From the NCBI RefSeq assembly GCF_037338445.1, contig NZ_CP147838.1:186001-250000 (forward strand): a stretch of DNA of 64,000 nt. Reading direction: 5' to 3'. A program made the position numbers and the translations under genes. This DNA is from Salinibaculum sp. SYNS191. Lineage in GTDB: Archaea > Halobacteriota > Halobacteria > Halobacteriales > Haloarculaceae. The notes under the pieces are model-generated. The model was not told the origin of the DNA. It made no database searches and was given only the letters and a program-made list of their open reading frames with translations. The stretch's first letter is position 1; each line of letters begins with the position of its first letter. This document shows, in pieces, positions 16,741-26,344 of this stretch.

Positions 16741-17751
16741 CTACTCGGAGACCCCGACGACCTGCTTCCCGATGTTGTCACCGGAGAACAGTCCGAGGAA
16801 CGCCTCCGGTGCGTTCTCGAGGCCGTCGACGACAGTCTCGCGATGGCTGATGTCGCCCGACGCCACCCACGTGGCGAGTTGTTCGGTGGCTTCGGTAAAT
16901 CGCGGTGCGAAGTCACTGACGAGCAGTCCCTGGACTCTCGCACGCGGTGCGATGAGTTGCGGGAGTTTGCGCGGTCCCGTCGGGACGCCCTCCTCGTTGT
17001 AGTGAGCGATCTGGCCGCAAACGGCGACCCGGGCGTCGAGGTTCAGCTTCGTGAAGACGGCATCAGTCAGCGGGCCGCCGACGTTGTCGAAGTAGACGTC
17101 GACGCCGTCGGGCGCGACGTCGTCGAGTGCCGCCCGGTAGTCGTCGACGTCCCTGTAGTTGATTGCGGCGTCGAAGCCGAGGTCGTCGGTGACCCACTCG
17201 ACTTTCTCGTCGGTGCCCGCGGAGCCGACGACGCGGCACCCGTTCAGCTTCGCAATCTGGCCGACCACTGAGCCGACCGCACCGGCCGCCCCCGACACCA
17301 CGACCGTGTCACCCGGGTTGGGTTCGCCGACTTCGAGGAGCCCGAAGTACGCTGTCCGGCCGGGCATGCCGAGTACCCCGAGGTAGGCGGGGAGGTCCGC
17401 GATAGTCGGGTCGACGGGAGCGACGTCGCCAGCGTCGAGGACGGTGTAGTCCGCCCACGTTCCGTTGCCCGTGACGAGGTCGCCGGTATCGTACGCGTCA
17501 CTTTCGCTCTCGACGACTTCACCGACGACAGCGCCGTTCATCGCGTCGCCGACGTCCCACGGCTCGGCGTACGACTCCGCGTCCCGCATCCGACCCCGCA
17601 TGTAGGGGTCGACGGAGAGGTAGCGGACCCGCACGAGGACCTGGCCGTGTTCCGGCTCCGGGACGTCGCTTTCGTGGAGTTCGAAACTATCCATGTCCGG
17701 CTCACCGTCGGGACGCTCGGCAAACACCCACTCGCGGTTCGAATCTCGCAT
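16741..17751 (-). CDS. NADP-dependent MDR-superfamily oxidoreductase (zinc-independent)
   Basis: The 336-residue protein is a medium-chain dehydrogenase/reductase. The NAD(P) site is VVVSGAAGAVGSVVGQIAK, the N-terminal domain contains LSVDPYMRGRM and the FDNVGGPLTD region lies at the C-terminus. The catalytic zinc ligands are missing, as in quinone/alkenal double-bond reductases (CurA/YfmJ/LTB4 dehydrogenase type). It probably reduces a carbon-carbon double bond of a small carbonyl compound with NADPH. It lies upstream of the SRPBCC gene and could share its pathway. Confidence 0.9.
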   Translation of the reverse strand: MRDSNREWVFAERPDGEPDMDSFELHESDVPEPEHGQVLVRVRYLSVDPYMRGRMRDAESYAEPWDVGDAMNGAVVGEVVESESDAYDTGDLVTGNGTWADYTVLDAGDVAPVDPTIADLPAYLGVLGMPGRTAYFGLLEVGEPNPGDTVVVSGAAGAVGSVVGQIAKLNGCRVVGSAGTDEKVEWVTDDLGFDAAINYRDVDDYRAALDDVAPDGVDVYFDNVGGPLTDAVFTKLNLDARVAVCGQIAHYNEEGVPTGPRKLPQLIAPRARVQGLLVSDFAPRFTEATEQLATWVASGDISHRETVVDGLENAPEAFLGLFSGDNIGKQVVGVSE

Positions 17752-17848
17752 GCTCCACCATCCGCCGCCTGCGCCGAAAACAGTGCTGCTTCCGATGCGG
17801 CCGCCGACGAGGAACCGGACAACGGTAATCCCGGGATGCGAGAATCGT

Positions 17849-18127
17849 TCACTCCTGGATGTCGAGGGCCGCGTCCGCGGCAGTGGCAGCCTCGCGCCAC
17901 CACACCAGTTCGAACTCGATGCTCTGTTTCGCCTCCGTGTCCCCCTCGGACCAGTCCGATTCGGCTTCGAGTTTGTAGGTCACAGGCTCTGTCGGGTCGA
18001 CTTGCACGCCTGTTCCGCCGACGTCGAGCGTCACATCTCCTCCGCTGTCGAGCTGGTCGGCCAGGTCCCGGAGGGACGTCGCAATCTCGGCTCGCGTCTT
18101 CTGCGCTTCCGTTTCCAGTTCTCCCAT
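17849..18127 (-). CDS. Amphi-Trp domain protein
   Basis: A 92-residue protein with the amphi-Trp layout: N-terminal helix TRAEIATSLRDLADQLDSG, a strand VTLDVGGTGVQV, and strands ending in IEFELVWW. This small domain is widespread in haloarchaea; its function is unknown. It lies between the reductase and a zinc-finger gene on the other strand. Confidence 0.88.
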   Translation of the reverse strand: MGELETEAQKTRAEIATSLRDLADQLDSGGDVTLDVGGTGVQVDPTEPVTYKLEAESDWSEGDTEAKQSIEFELVWWREAATAADAALDIQE

Positions 18128-18368
18128 GCCCCTTCGTCCGGCAGAACGCCGAATAAGTATGCGGCACTTTCCGGGGCCCGGAAAATCCGCCTGGTCGGTA
18201 TGTGCACACTAGTCGGTCCGACCGAACCACCCACTCGCTGGAACGACTCGACCGCCCCGGGCGAGTCCGGACCCCCGCGAGCACGACGTGGCAGGAAAGT
18301 GCCCGACTCCACCGCACCGACCCAAAATTTGTGTTGGTTTTATACGCGATGCGGCATATATGTGTAGT

Positions 18369-18539
18369 ATGTGTCCAGAAACGATAGACTCGTTCGACCA
18401 ATGTAACGGATGCGGGAAGGAGTTCAAACGTATGCAAATAAGTGACCCGCGGAAGGGGTACGAGGTGCTGCACGAGGACGCAGACAAGTGGGAAATCCAG
18501 TGCAAGGGGTGCGAGAGAACGTACACGATTCGACGGTAG
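18369..18539 (+). CDS. Small zinc-ribbon protein, 56 residues
   Basis: The protein has two CxxC knuckles, CNGCGKEF and CKGCERTY, and one more Cys at residue 2; such two-knuckle small zinc proteins are common in haloarchaea and several affect growth or biofilm. The start ATG at 18369 has TATA-like TTTATA centred 28 bases upstream; an ATG at 18360 is in frame but only 20 bases from the box. Function is not known. Confidence 0.72.
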   Translation: MCPETIDSFDQCNGCGKEFKRMQISDPRKGYEVLHEDADKWEIQCKGCERTYTIRR

Positions 18540-18747
18540 TGAGAGCGGCCGTAGACCGACCGGGCCGTCCCGTCATGTACCGGGAGACGGCCAGGCGGTC
18601 CAGGAGCCATCTCCCGTTGCTCGGCTGGCGACGAGCACAGTTCACAGTGACCGGTAGCATCGGTGTAACCACCTGACACCGGCGTCCGCGAGCGCTTATG
18701 TCTCCCCGGGCGGTACTGCGGTACGTCGACGTTTACAGCCACCCGCC

Positions 18748-19404
18748 ATGTCCCAACAGAAATCCGACTACGTAGACGACGCTGCAATCGACGCAACGCT
18801 CGACGAACTCCCCGACGATGCCACCGTCGACGAGACAGTGGCGAACCTCGAAGCCAACGGGTTCGACGTCGTGGTCGTCGACTCCGCCGAACAGGCCCTG
18901 GAGACGGTGCAGTCGCACATCCCGGCCGACGCCTCGGTGATGAACGGCCACTCCACGACTCTCGAAGAAATCGGCTTCGTCGAGTACCTGACCGAGGGCG
19001 ACCACGACTGGGAGGCGCTCCCGGACGAAATCTGGAGTATCGACGACGATGCCGAGCGCCAGGCCGCCCGCAGGGAGTCACAGACTGCCGATTACTTCCT
19101 CGGCGGCATCAACGCAATCGCGCAGTCGGGCGAACTCGTCGCGGCCGACCGGTCGGGCAGTCGCATCGGCGCATATCCCTTCGCCGCCAGCAACGTCGTC
19201 ATCGTCAGCGGCGTCAACAAGATCGTCCCGACGCTCGACGACGCGCTCGACCGCCTCGAATCCGTGGCCTACCCGCTGGAGAACGAGCGCGCGAAGGAAG
19301 CGTACGGCGTCGACTCGGCGATCGCCAAGCAACTCATCTTCCGGCAGGAACTCGAAGACGGGCGGACGACTGTCGTCCTCGTCCGCGACCAGCTCGGTTA
19401 CTGA
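18748..19404 (+). CDS. LUD-domain protein (LutC/DUF162-like)
   Basis: A 218-residue LUD protein: the GFDVVVVDSAEQALETV start, VMNGHSTTLEEIGF, YFLGGINAIAQSGELV and the closing VVIVSGVNKIVPTLDDAL are the family's features. LUD proteins often belong to LutABC lactate-oxidising systems, but no LutA or LutB gene lies near. A standalone role, or a distant partner, must be assumed. Confidence 0.87.
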   Translation: MSQQKSDYVDDAAIDATLDELPDDATVDETVANLEANGFDVVVVDSAEQALETVQSHIPADASVMNGHSTTLEEIGFVEYLTEGDHDWEALPDEIWSIDDDAERQAARRESQTADYFLGGINAIAQSGELVAADRSGSRIGAYPFAASNVVIVSGVNKIVPTLDDALDRLESVAYPLENERAKEAYGVDSAIAKQLIFRQELEDGRTTVVLVRDQLGY

Positions 19405-19507
19405 ACCCGATTCCTGACGGCAGTCCACCGGCGCACACCAGTGACCGCTTCTGAGACCACTGCCGAGTCGCCGCCCCGCTCAGCAGTGGGCCTCCGCCCC
19501 GCGGAAC

Positions 19508-21034
19508 TCAGACCGCACTGAGACTGTCGTAAATCTGCCCGAAGTTGTCGAATTTACCCTCCTTGTCCCACCACAGTTCACGGAAGAAGTCGTTCAACTC
19601 GTCGGCGGCGTCGCTCACCGGCGTTGCACTCCCGATTGGCGTCCCCTTGAAGTCGGGTTCGAACTCGCCGATGGTCGGCCCGCCTTCGAGGGCCGTCGCG
19701 TCCGTAATCTCGTAGACGGCGAAGTCGCCGTCGAAGATACCCGTGTAGTCGTCGTCCTTCTTCGCAGTGTCGTAGACGTAGTTGCCGTCCAGGAATTCCG
19801 TGTACTCCATCACGTTCGCGAGGTGCCAGATGTCCTCGAAGTCCGCTTCGGGGCGCTGGTTGTACTCCAGCAGCGTTCGGGTCAGCTGTTTCGCGAGGCC
19901 CGTCGTCATCCCCTGGTGGACGAGTTCGTCGGCGGTCGTGAGCCTCGGGCCGGGTGTGAACTCGCTCATCACGCTCCGCGTCGTGCTCGACGCGATGCGC
20001 TGGATCATGAAGACGGCGGACTCCTTCGCGTCCTTGAAGTCGATGCCCTGACGGTCCCACTCGTCGGTGTGGAACAGGACTGGATGGTGTATCCTGTCCG
20101 GGTCGTCTCGCCCCAGGTCGTTCGGGTCGTCGATGACCCGCCAGTTCTGTATCTCGGCGTGTGACTGGGCTTCGCCGTGGCCGGACCACGGCCCGCCGAT
20201 GTTGTACGTCCGCACCGTGTCGTCGTCGGGTGAGTACAGCATCCCCGCCAGTCGCGACCCCATCTCCATCGGGACTTTCCACGCCAGCACGTCGAAGTCG
20301 TGGTAGCGCTTGTACGCCTCCCGAATCAGCACGACGTTCTCGTACGTGGAGATTTTCACGTAGTTGTACAGAATCGAGATGAGGAGTGTGTGCCCGTAGT
20401 CGAGGGACTCTTTTACCGTATCAGCGTTCTTCCACTTCTCCGCGTCGTAACTCGTCGGCCCATCCTCGGACTCTTTCAGGAATCCGCCCTCTTTCGCCTT
20501 CGGATAGATGGAGTCGTCGACGAACGACTGGACGATGCGCTCCATCGGGACGTTGTCGATCGGATGCTCGACGATGACGTCGAAATTGCTGTCGCGGTAC
20601 AGTTTCAGCGCCTCGAAGTCGATGGTATGCGTGTCCCGCTCCGAGTCGGTCGTGTAGTCGAACGCAGGATGGTCCCTGACCACCCCGCCGACAGGCTCGC
20701 TGACGAACCGTCCCAGGCTAGTTCGGAGTCCGTCGTCCCGGCCGGGTTCCATGTCCCAGCGGTAGTTCGCCGGGCGGTCGACATCCGGTTCGTCTTCGGT
20801 GGCGGTGTCCTCTCGCGTCGCCGTGTCGTCGTCGGGAGTCTGTGTCGCTGTTTCCGTCGGGCTTGCCGTCTCCGTCGGCGTCGGGACAGCGGTCTCTGTC
20901 GGGGTCCCGTCGGGTGGTGTCTCGGTCGGAGTGTCACCGGAGCTTGCACAGCCCGCCAGCAGCAGCGCCGTACCGACAGCGCCAGCGCGTTCGAGGAAAC
21001 GGCGACGGTCGAATTCAGAAGGAGCGTCCATCAA
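19508..21034 (-). CDS. Tat-exported lipoprotein, large, unknown family
   Basis: The 508-residue protein starts with a twin-arginine signal (FDRRRFLERAGAV) and a lipobox with lipidated Cys29, then a Thr/Pro/Glu-rich spacer to about residue 75, followed by a folded domain of about 430 residues rich in aromatic and acidic residues. I recognise no catalytic motif. A TATA-like TATTATATATTC at 21085-21096 gives it its own promoter. Directly upstream, on the same strand, is a large membrane protein gene, suggesting a receptor/anchor pair. Confidence 0.82.
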   Translation of the reverse strand: MMDAPSEFDRRRFLERAGAVGTALLLAGCASSGDTPTETPPDGTPTETAVPTPTETASPTETATQTPDDDTATREDTATEDEPDVDRPANYRWDMEPGRDDGLRTSLGRFVSEPVGGVVRDHPAFDYTTDSERDTHTIDFEALKLYRDSNFDVIVEHPIDNVPMERIVQSFVDDSIYPKAKEGGFLKESEDGPTSYDAEKWKNADTVKESLDYGHTLLISILYNYVKISTYENVVLIREAYKRYHDFDVLAWKVPMEMGSRLAGMLYSPDDDTVRTYNIGGPWSGHGEAQSHAEIQNWRVIDDPNDLGRDDPDRIHHPVLFHTDEWDRQGIDFKDAKESAVFMIQRIASSTTRSVMSEFTPGPRLTTADELVHQGMTTGLAKQLTRTLLEYNQRPEADFEDIWHLANVMEYTEFLDGNYVYDTAKKDDDYTGIFDGDFAVYEITDATALEGGPTIGEFEPDFKGTPIGSATPVSDAADELNDFFRELWWDKEGKFDNFGQIYDSLSAV

Positions 21035-21144
21035 GTACCCGACAGGACGGAGTAGACCCTGATAAATCCTGACATCTGTGGCAGAATATATAATACTAGT
21101 GTCACATGCGGGTCGGGCCGGTCCCGACCGGGGATGGTCGGGGG

Positions 21145-22293
21145 TTACGCGACAGTTCGCACCACGAAATCGAACACCAGCGAACTGACGTAGGGGAGGA
21201 CCAGCGCGAACAGTATCTCCTGGACCATCGCGAAGTCGATCGGCAACTCGCTGGTGGACTGCACGCGCTGCATCCGGATGTGGTTGTACGTGTACTGGCT
21301 CGCGTCGTCGGTCGACTCCGGTTCGGCGTACGGGAACAGGTCGTCGGTGGACCCGACCCGTCTCGACGCTTCGGCAAGCGCCTCGATTTTCGCCTCCTTT
21401 GCCGCGGCGAGGTAGGACTTGATGCGCAACAGCGGTCCGAGAAAGAGCCCCAGTCCGAGCAGCAAACCACCAGCGAGCAGCGTCGACGAAAAGAGGCCAG
21501 TCGGACTCGTCCCGGTGGCGACCGTCTGGAACACCGCAAAGAGCGCCACCAGAATGAAGTAGGAGACGGCGACGCTTTTGAACAGGGTCCCCGCGGGGGC
21601 CAATCCGGCGAAGCCGTGGGGGTCGGAGAAGTCCACGAGCGTCGCCCGTTCGATTTTGAACGGCAACAACACGAGGACGCCGACGACGACGGCGACGAAC
21701 TCCGCGCCGATGGGGTACAGAACGAAGGGGATGACGACGTAGAATCGGACCGCGGCGACGGCCCGCCCGGTCAGGTCGGCAACCGGCCCGACGACGCTGG
21801 ACGGGTCGGTCGCGAGCACGAGCCCGTAGAGCACCAGCCCACCGACCAGAATCGCCCGCCGAACGGGTCGGTGGACGAGCGTGTCGAGCGCGGCGTCGGC
21901 CTTGCCCGTCGTGTCTGCTGGCAGCCCGACGAGAGACAGGAGTCGCGAGGTGAGCGGGCTTTCGAGATTGAGTCCTCTGATGTCGGCATCGACCGGTTCC
22001 GGGAGGTCGTTGATGGTCGCTTCGTACTTCGATTTCGTCCGGAGCAGAATCCAGACGACCGCCGGCCAGGCAACGACCTGAAAGATTTCACCGGGGTTCA
22101 CGGCAAAGGACAGCACGCCCGTCTGGAGCCAGCCGACGAGAGAGAGCAGCGGCAGATGCACGAGAACGATAGTCACCATCAACAGGTACGGCCCTGCCGC
22201 TGTCGTGCCAAACACCCGCTCGCCGACCCCGTCGAATCCCACCACCTCGGCCGCGCGCTCGATCCAGAGGTCGCCCACTGTCAGACTCGCCAT
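21145..22293 (-). CDS. Polytopic membrane protein, unknown family
   Basis: A 382-residue protein with about seven to eight membrane helices, grouped as about 32-57, 71-85, 137-160, 170-240 and 250-300, plus a cytoplasmic stretch with KSKYEATINDLPEPVDADI and a terminal helix VQEILFALVLPYVSSLVF. No catalytic signature is visible. It is followed by the Tat lipoprotein on the same strand after 110 bases, which may be functionally linked. I cannot name a family. Confidence 0.78.
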   Translation of the reverse strand: MASLTVGDLWIERAAEVVGFDGVGERVFGTTAAGPYLLMVTIVLVHLPLLSLVGWLQTGVLSFAVNPGEIFQVVAWPAVVWILLRTKSKYEATINDLPEPVDADIRGLNLESPLTSRLLSLVGLPADTTGKADAALDTLVHRPVRRAILVGGLVLYGLVLATDPSSVVGPVADLTGRAVAAVRFYVVIPFVLYPIGAEFVAVVVGVLVLLPFKIERATLVDFSDPHGFAGLAPAGTLFKSVAVSYFILVALFAVFQTVATGTSPTGLFSSTLLAGGLLLGLGLFLGPLLRIKSYLAAAKEAKIEALAEASRRVGSTDDLFPYAEPESTDDASQYTYNHIRMQRVQSTSELPIDFAMVQEILFALVLPYVSSLVFDFVVRTVA

Positions 22294-22397
22294 TGGTCCC
22301 TATTCACCAGATTTTTTTGATAAAAATACCGTCTTGACGTGGAGGTGAGACGCAGTGAGCAGCATGTTGTGTCTCGCTACTGTACGTACTAGACGCC

Positions 22398-23057
22398 ATG
22401 GCACTCCCCTTCCGGCGTGAGAGCGAGGAGACGGACCGGCTGCTCGCGCTCTCGGACGGCGTCATCGCGATCGCCATCACCCTGCTGGTGCTCGAAATCT
22501 CGGTCCCGGAGCTGCCGCCGGGGACGACGTCCGAGGCTCTCCAGGCGGTCGTCTTCGACCAGTGGAACCAGTTCGTCGGGTACACGCTCAGCTTCCTCGT
22601 CATCGGGCTCTACTGGACGCTCCACCGGCGCGTGTTCGTCTACATCGAGGAGCACAATCGGGGGGTTCTCTGGCTGAACCTCCTCTTTTTGCTCTTCGTG
22701 GCGTTCGTCCCCTACGGCACGAGCGTCTTCAGCACCTACCCCAACGCATTCGGCATCGCGTTCATCGCAGCGGTGCTCGCGCTCACCGGTCTCAGTCTCG
22801 CGCTCCTGTGGCTGTACGCGTCGAGAAAGCGCCTGATTGAGGAAGGGCTCACCTCGCGAGTCGTCACGATTCAGGCCACGCGGTACCTCGTCTCACCGGT
22901 CGTGTTCCTCCTCTCTATCGTCGTCGCGACCGTCGACCCCGGGTGGGCAGTGCTCACCTGGCTCCTGCTCGTGCCGATCAACGCCGCCCTGAACTCGCGG
23001 CTGGTCGAGAGCATCGAGGTGGCAGCAGAAGAGGCCGATAGCAGCGAAACGGACTGA
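22398..23057 (+). CDS. TMEM175/DUF1211-family potassium channel-like protein
   Basis: A 219-residue membrane protein opening with RLLALSDGVIAIAITLLVLEI; the (F/L)SDGV-AIAxTLLVLEI motif is the first-helix signature of TMEM175-type proteins. Six membrane helices follow. Eukaryotic and bacterial members conduct K+ through a hydrophobic-lined pore. The related archaeal role may be leak K+ conductance, relevant to halophile osmotic control, but this is inference. Confidence 0.9.
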   Translation: MALPFRRESEETDRLLALSDGVIAIAITLLVLEISVPELPPGTTSEALQAVVFDQWNQFVGYTLSFLVIGLYWTLHRRVFVYIEEHNRGVLWLNLLFLLFVAFVPYGTSVFSTYPNAFGIAFIAAVLALTGLSLALLWLYASRKRLIEEGLTSRVVTIQATRYLVSPVVFLLSIVVATVDPGWAVLTWLLLVPINAALNSRLVESIEVAAEEADSSETD

Positions 23058-23393
23058 ACGGCGTCGGTGCCCGCTGTCGCGTCGCACGTATCGCCTTCGA
23101 GTAAAACGACCGTCCCGACGGTTCCGTGTGGTTCCCCCGGGGCGGTCGAAGTCACCTTCGGAAGCAGAGGGGTGACAATTACCCCGGCGACTGCGACGGA
23201 GTCACAGCCGCTACGGGGCACTCTGGTCTTTTACTTCGAGCGTCATAATTGTTGTTACCTTCGTAAATATTCAGTATAGATAGACATTCGAGTTTATATT
23301 CCTATAAAAACAACACATCTGTCAGTACTGGGTGGGCCCGGTGGGAGCCCGGCGTCGCAGCAGGCGGAACCGAGTCGGCGAGGGGGTCGCCGG
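23058..23393. other. Intergenic region between convergent genes
   Basis: The stretch from about 23240 to 23310 is AT-rich (TTCGTAAATATTCAG, TTTATATTCC) and may hold transcription terminators for the channel and glnA genes or an unknown promoter. No credible gene, repeat or RNA is seen. Confidence 0.4.
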
Positions 23394-24749
23394 TCAGAAC
23401 TTCTCCAGGTAGCGGTCGATCTCCCACTGGGAGACGTCGACCAGGTACTCCCGGAACTCCTGGCGTTTCGCCTCGACGAACTTCTCGGCGACGTGCGGGC
23501 CGAGCGCGTCCATGAGGACTTCGTCGCTTTCGAGTTCGTCGACGGCCTCGCCCAGGTTCGACGGCAGCGTCTCGATGCCGTACTCCGCCCGTTCGGCCTC
23601 GTCGAAGTCGTAGATGTTCTCGCGGACCGGGTCGGGACAGTCGAGGTCGTTCTCGATGCCGTCGAGCCCGGCGTGAATCATCGCGGCGAAGGCGAGGTAC
23701 GGGTTACACGAGGGGTCCGGCGAGCGCAGTTCGATGCGGCTCGCAGCGGGCGTCCGCGCGGCCGGCTTGCGGACGAGCGCGGAACGGTTGACGTCGGACC
23801 ACGCGATGTAGACCGGGGCTTCGTAGCCGGGAACGAGTCGCTTGTAGCTGTTGACCGTCGGATTCGCGACGGCGGTGATGGCGGGCGCGTGTTCGAGGAT
23901 GCCCGCGAGGAACTGCTTGGCCGTCTCCGAGAGGTTGAACTCATCGGCCGGGTCGTGGAAGGCGTTCTCGCCGTCCTCGGTGAAAAGCGACAGGTGTGTG
24001 TGCATGCCCGACCCGTTGATTTTCGGGATGGGCTTGGGCATGAACGTCGCGTGCATGTCGTGCTGGGCGGCGATAGCCCGGACGACCGACCGGAAGGTCG
24101 CGACGTTGTCGGCCGTGCTGAGGATGTCGTCGTACTTGAAGTCGATCTCGTGCTGGCTCTCGGCCACCTCGTGGTGGCTGGCCTCGACCTCGAAGCCCAT
24201 CTCCTCGAGTCCGTAGATGATGTCGCCGCGGACGTCCGAGGCGAGGTCCTTCGGCGCGAGGTCGAAGTACCCCCCGCTGTCGGAGAAGTCCAGGGTCGCG
24301 TCGCCGTCCTCGTCCTCCTCGAACAGGAAGAACTCGGGTTCCGGACCTGTATTGACCGTGTACCCCATGTCGTTGGCCCGCTGGACGGCGCGCTTGAGGA
24401 CCCACCGGGGGTCGCCGTCGAACGCCGCGTCCGTCGCCGTGTCGTAGACGTCACAGATGAGCCGCGCGCTCGTGTGATCTCCCGCACTGGTCCAGGGGAG
24501 CACGGCGAACGTCGACGGGTTCGGCACGAGCCGCATGTCCGACTCCTGGATGCGGACGAACCCGTCGATAGAGGAGCCGTCGAAGTAGATGCCTTCCGTG
24601 AACGCTTTCTCCGCCTGCTCGGCGGGGATAGAGACGTTCTTGACCGTTCCCAGGATGTCCGTGAACTGCAACCTGAGGAAGTCGATGTCGCGCTCCTCGA
24701 TTTCGTCGATGACGGCCTGTGCATCGTCGGAGAGTGTTGCACTCGTCAT
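23394..24749 (-). CDS. glnA: Glutamine synthetase, type I
   Basis: The 451-residue protein is a complete GlnA: N-terminal beta-grasp with [12 protein letters not shown], the FDGSSIDGF segment, the glutamate/ATP sites around GSGMHTH and HEIDFKY, and [14 protein letters not shown] near the C-terminus. It makes glutamine from glutamate, ammonia and ATP in the cytoplasm, the main ammonia assimilation step and the source of amide for the GatCA amidotransferase. A TATA-like TATTTATG lies about 27-35 bases before the ATG. Confidence 0.97.
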   Translation of the reverse strand: MTSATLSDDAQAVIDEIEERDIDFLRLQFTDILGTVKNVSIPAEQAEKAFTEGIYFDGSSIDGFVRIQESDMRLVPNPSTFAVLPWTSAGDHTSARLICDVYDTATDAAFDGDPRWVLKRAVQRANDMGYTVNTGPEPEFFLFEEDEDGDATLDFSDSGGYFDLAPKDLASDVRGDIIYGLEEMGFEVEASHHEVAESQHEIDFKYDDILSTADNVATFRSVVRAIAAQHDMHATFMPKPIPKINGSGMHTHLSLFTEDGENAFHDPADEFNLSETAKQFLAGILEHAPAITAVANPTVNSYKRLVPGYEAPVYIAWSDVNRSALVRKPAARTPAASRIELRSPDPSCNPYLAFAAMIHAGLDGIENDLDCPDPVRENIYDFDEAERAEYGIETLPSNLGEAVDELESDEVLMDALGPHVAEKFVEAKRQEFREYLVDVSQWEIDRYLEKF

Positions 24750-25016
24750 TTTCTACGCCCACTAGTCCACAATACAGGCATAAATATTCTATTATCCGAA
24801 CTAACACAGTTTATTTCTGTATCTTATCGACCAAACGTTTAATTCTATATTGCGTCCGCTGCTCGTGGTAATGGATATTTCAATAACATTTCGAGATTTC
24901 ATATGTGTGTGAAAAACGGACACGACCCCTGGAAAATATTGCCAGGCATCGCCGGGGCCACGCGCTGCGCCCTCGACTGCAACCCGCGCCGGTCCGGACG
25001 GGCAGAGCCGGCGACA
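24750..25016. other. glnA promoter region and flanking AT-rich DNA
   Basis: Positions 24760-24900 are rich in A and T, with TATTTATGCC (minus strand) before glnA and other AT-rich blocks (TTTATTTCTGTATC, GTTTAATTCTATATTG) farther up that may be upstream regulatory sites. No gene is seen. Confidence 0.5.
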
Positions 25017-25042
25017 GTGGTTTGTGACTGCATCACATACTT
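25017..25042 (+). promoter_or_regulatory. Promoter or operator element shared with the one at 2521
   Basis: GTGGTTTGTGAC, five bases, then CACATACTT, matching the block at 2521-2546 in sequence and spacing. The ATG of the small membrane protein gene is only 10 bases past the end, so CATACTT is too close to be the TATA box of a leaderless message there; an operator role is possible. Confidence 0.5.
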
Positions 25043-25052
25043 CGTCGCGACG

Positions 25053-25343
25053 ATGGAGCGCGGCACCCAGTGGGAGCGCGACGCCGTCCGGGACCGGTGG
25101 GAGGAGTTCGAGCGACAGCACCGCGCGGTGAATCGCCTGCTGGTCGGGTGTATCGGGTTCCTCGGGGGCGCGGTGGTCCTGTTTCTCGCCTGGAGCAGCG
25201 GCGTCTGCTCGTTCACGCCCGGTGGGGCCCCGGTCCAGTGTCGGCCGGTCAGCGGCCACGTCACGACGCTCGCCCTGACCGCTGTCGGCCTCGGGATGAG
25301 CGCGGTCGGTGGGTTGGTCACCTGGCGGGCACTCCGTCCATGA
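25053..25343 (+). CDS. Small membrane protein with two helices
   Basis: From the ATG at 25053 the product has 96 residues: an N-terminal charged helix (WERDAVRDRWEEFERQHRAVNR), a membrane helix at about 30-49 (VGCIGFLGGAVVLFLAWSSG), a loop with two Cys, and another at about 70-90. Frame is open upstream to 24903, but the ATG fits the compact small membrane protein. No family recognised. The shared element at 25017 lies just upstream. Confidence 0.7.
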   Translation: MERGTQWERDAVRDRWEEFERQHRAVNRLLVGCIGFLGGAVVLFLAWSSGVCSFTPGGAPVQCRPVSGHVTTLALTAVGLGMSAVGGLVTWRALRP

Positions 25344-25613
25344 GCGAGTGGACTCCGGAGACGCAGTCGGAGCGGTGCATCACTCGGTTGCTCGTCGACT
25401 GGACGGAAAGTGTTTGAAAGACGACCTGCGGACCACCCACCTCCCCAGGCTGATTGGGACCGGGCTTGGAGTGGGAGCAAAGGGGATTGTACAGCGGACC
25501 GAACTGGGACGACATAGCGCCGTAGGTCCAGTTACTGCGTGAATTCACCGAGAAATCCAGGGACGGTGAGAGGAACCGATAGAATTTCACGTAGCGATAC
25601 TCATATCCCACAC

Positions 25614-25841
25614 ATGGCATCGAATGCGTCGCTGAGTCGGTCAGTAATCGAGGCCGTCGCCGCCCGTGAAGGTGTCCCCGCGACCGAACTGCCCGAACCT
25701 CTGGCACGGGCCGTCGACCCCGACGCGCTGGACTCGCTTTTCAACCACAGTGCCGGTCACGTGCTGTTCACCTACGAGGGGTACGAGGTGTGCGTCAGTT
25801 CGACTGGCGACGTCTCGCTGACCCCAACCGAGGGCCGCTAA
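25614..25841 (+). CDS. HalOD1 output-domain protein, short form
   Basis: From the ATG at 25614 a 75-residue HalOD1 domain: SVIEAVAAREG, LARAVDPDALDSLF and VLFTYEGYEVCVSSTGDVSL. It is related to the protein at 15424 and likely serves as a signalling output domain. No partner kinase is encoded beside it. Confidence 0.84.
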   Translation: MASNASLSRSVIEAVAAREGVPATELPEPLARAVDPDALDSLFNHSAGHVLFTYEGYEVCVSSTGDVSLTPTEGR

Positions 25842-26041
25842 CCGGACCCCGCAGTACACGGACACTCACGCAGCGTCCCCCGCAGCCGACCCGCGTCGGG
25901 GACGTCGACCGCTGGAACGTGACCGCCACGAATTATTGCGCGCGAAATGAGAGGTTCCCCACCTGCCGGCGGCGGTGTCCCCTGACCACGTGCCGTCGCA
26001 GTACGAGAATACATACATGACGACTACCTAGAGCCGACACG

Positions 26042-26278
26042 ATGGTGCTCGCGCTATCCGTGTTGTCGTGGGACCAGTTCATGCAACTGGCCCTGTACCA
26101 GAAGTTCATCGTCGGCATGATGGCCCTGTACGCGCTCGCGATGACCGCGCTGACTGTCGTGTTCGCGATGAACGGCAACGTCGCGTCGGTGCTGACGCTG
26201 GTCGTGGCCGCTGCCGTCTGGGTCGCAGCGCTGTCCATCGTCCCGGCCCGGTTCGGGGCGACGGGGGCCAGGAAGTGA
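26042..26278 (+). CDS. Small membrane protein, 78 residues
   Basis: Two hydrophobic helices, about 21-42 (KFIVGMMALYALAMTALTVVF) and 47-70 (ASVLTLVVAAAVWVAALSIV). The short N-terminus MVLALSVLSWDQ and basic tail ARFGATGARK put both ends possibly inside. No family recognised. It precedes the MsrB gene by about 67 bases. Confidence 0.6.
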   Translation: MVLALSVLSWDQFMQLALYQKFIVGMMALYALAMTALTVVFAMNGNVASVLTLVVAAAVWVAALSIVPARFGATGARK

Positions 26279-26344
26279 CGTGGCGAGACCCTGCCGTCGC
26301 CCCCAGGACACCGAGTATATGACGCTCCAGCCCCTATCGGATGT

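Noticed and set aside
25340-25417. 25-codon frame overlapping the end of the small membrane protein gene
   Set aside because: ATGA overlap is tempting but the peptide is too short and has no motif.
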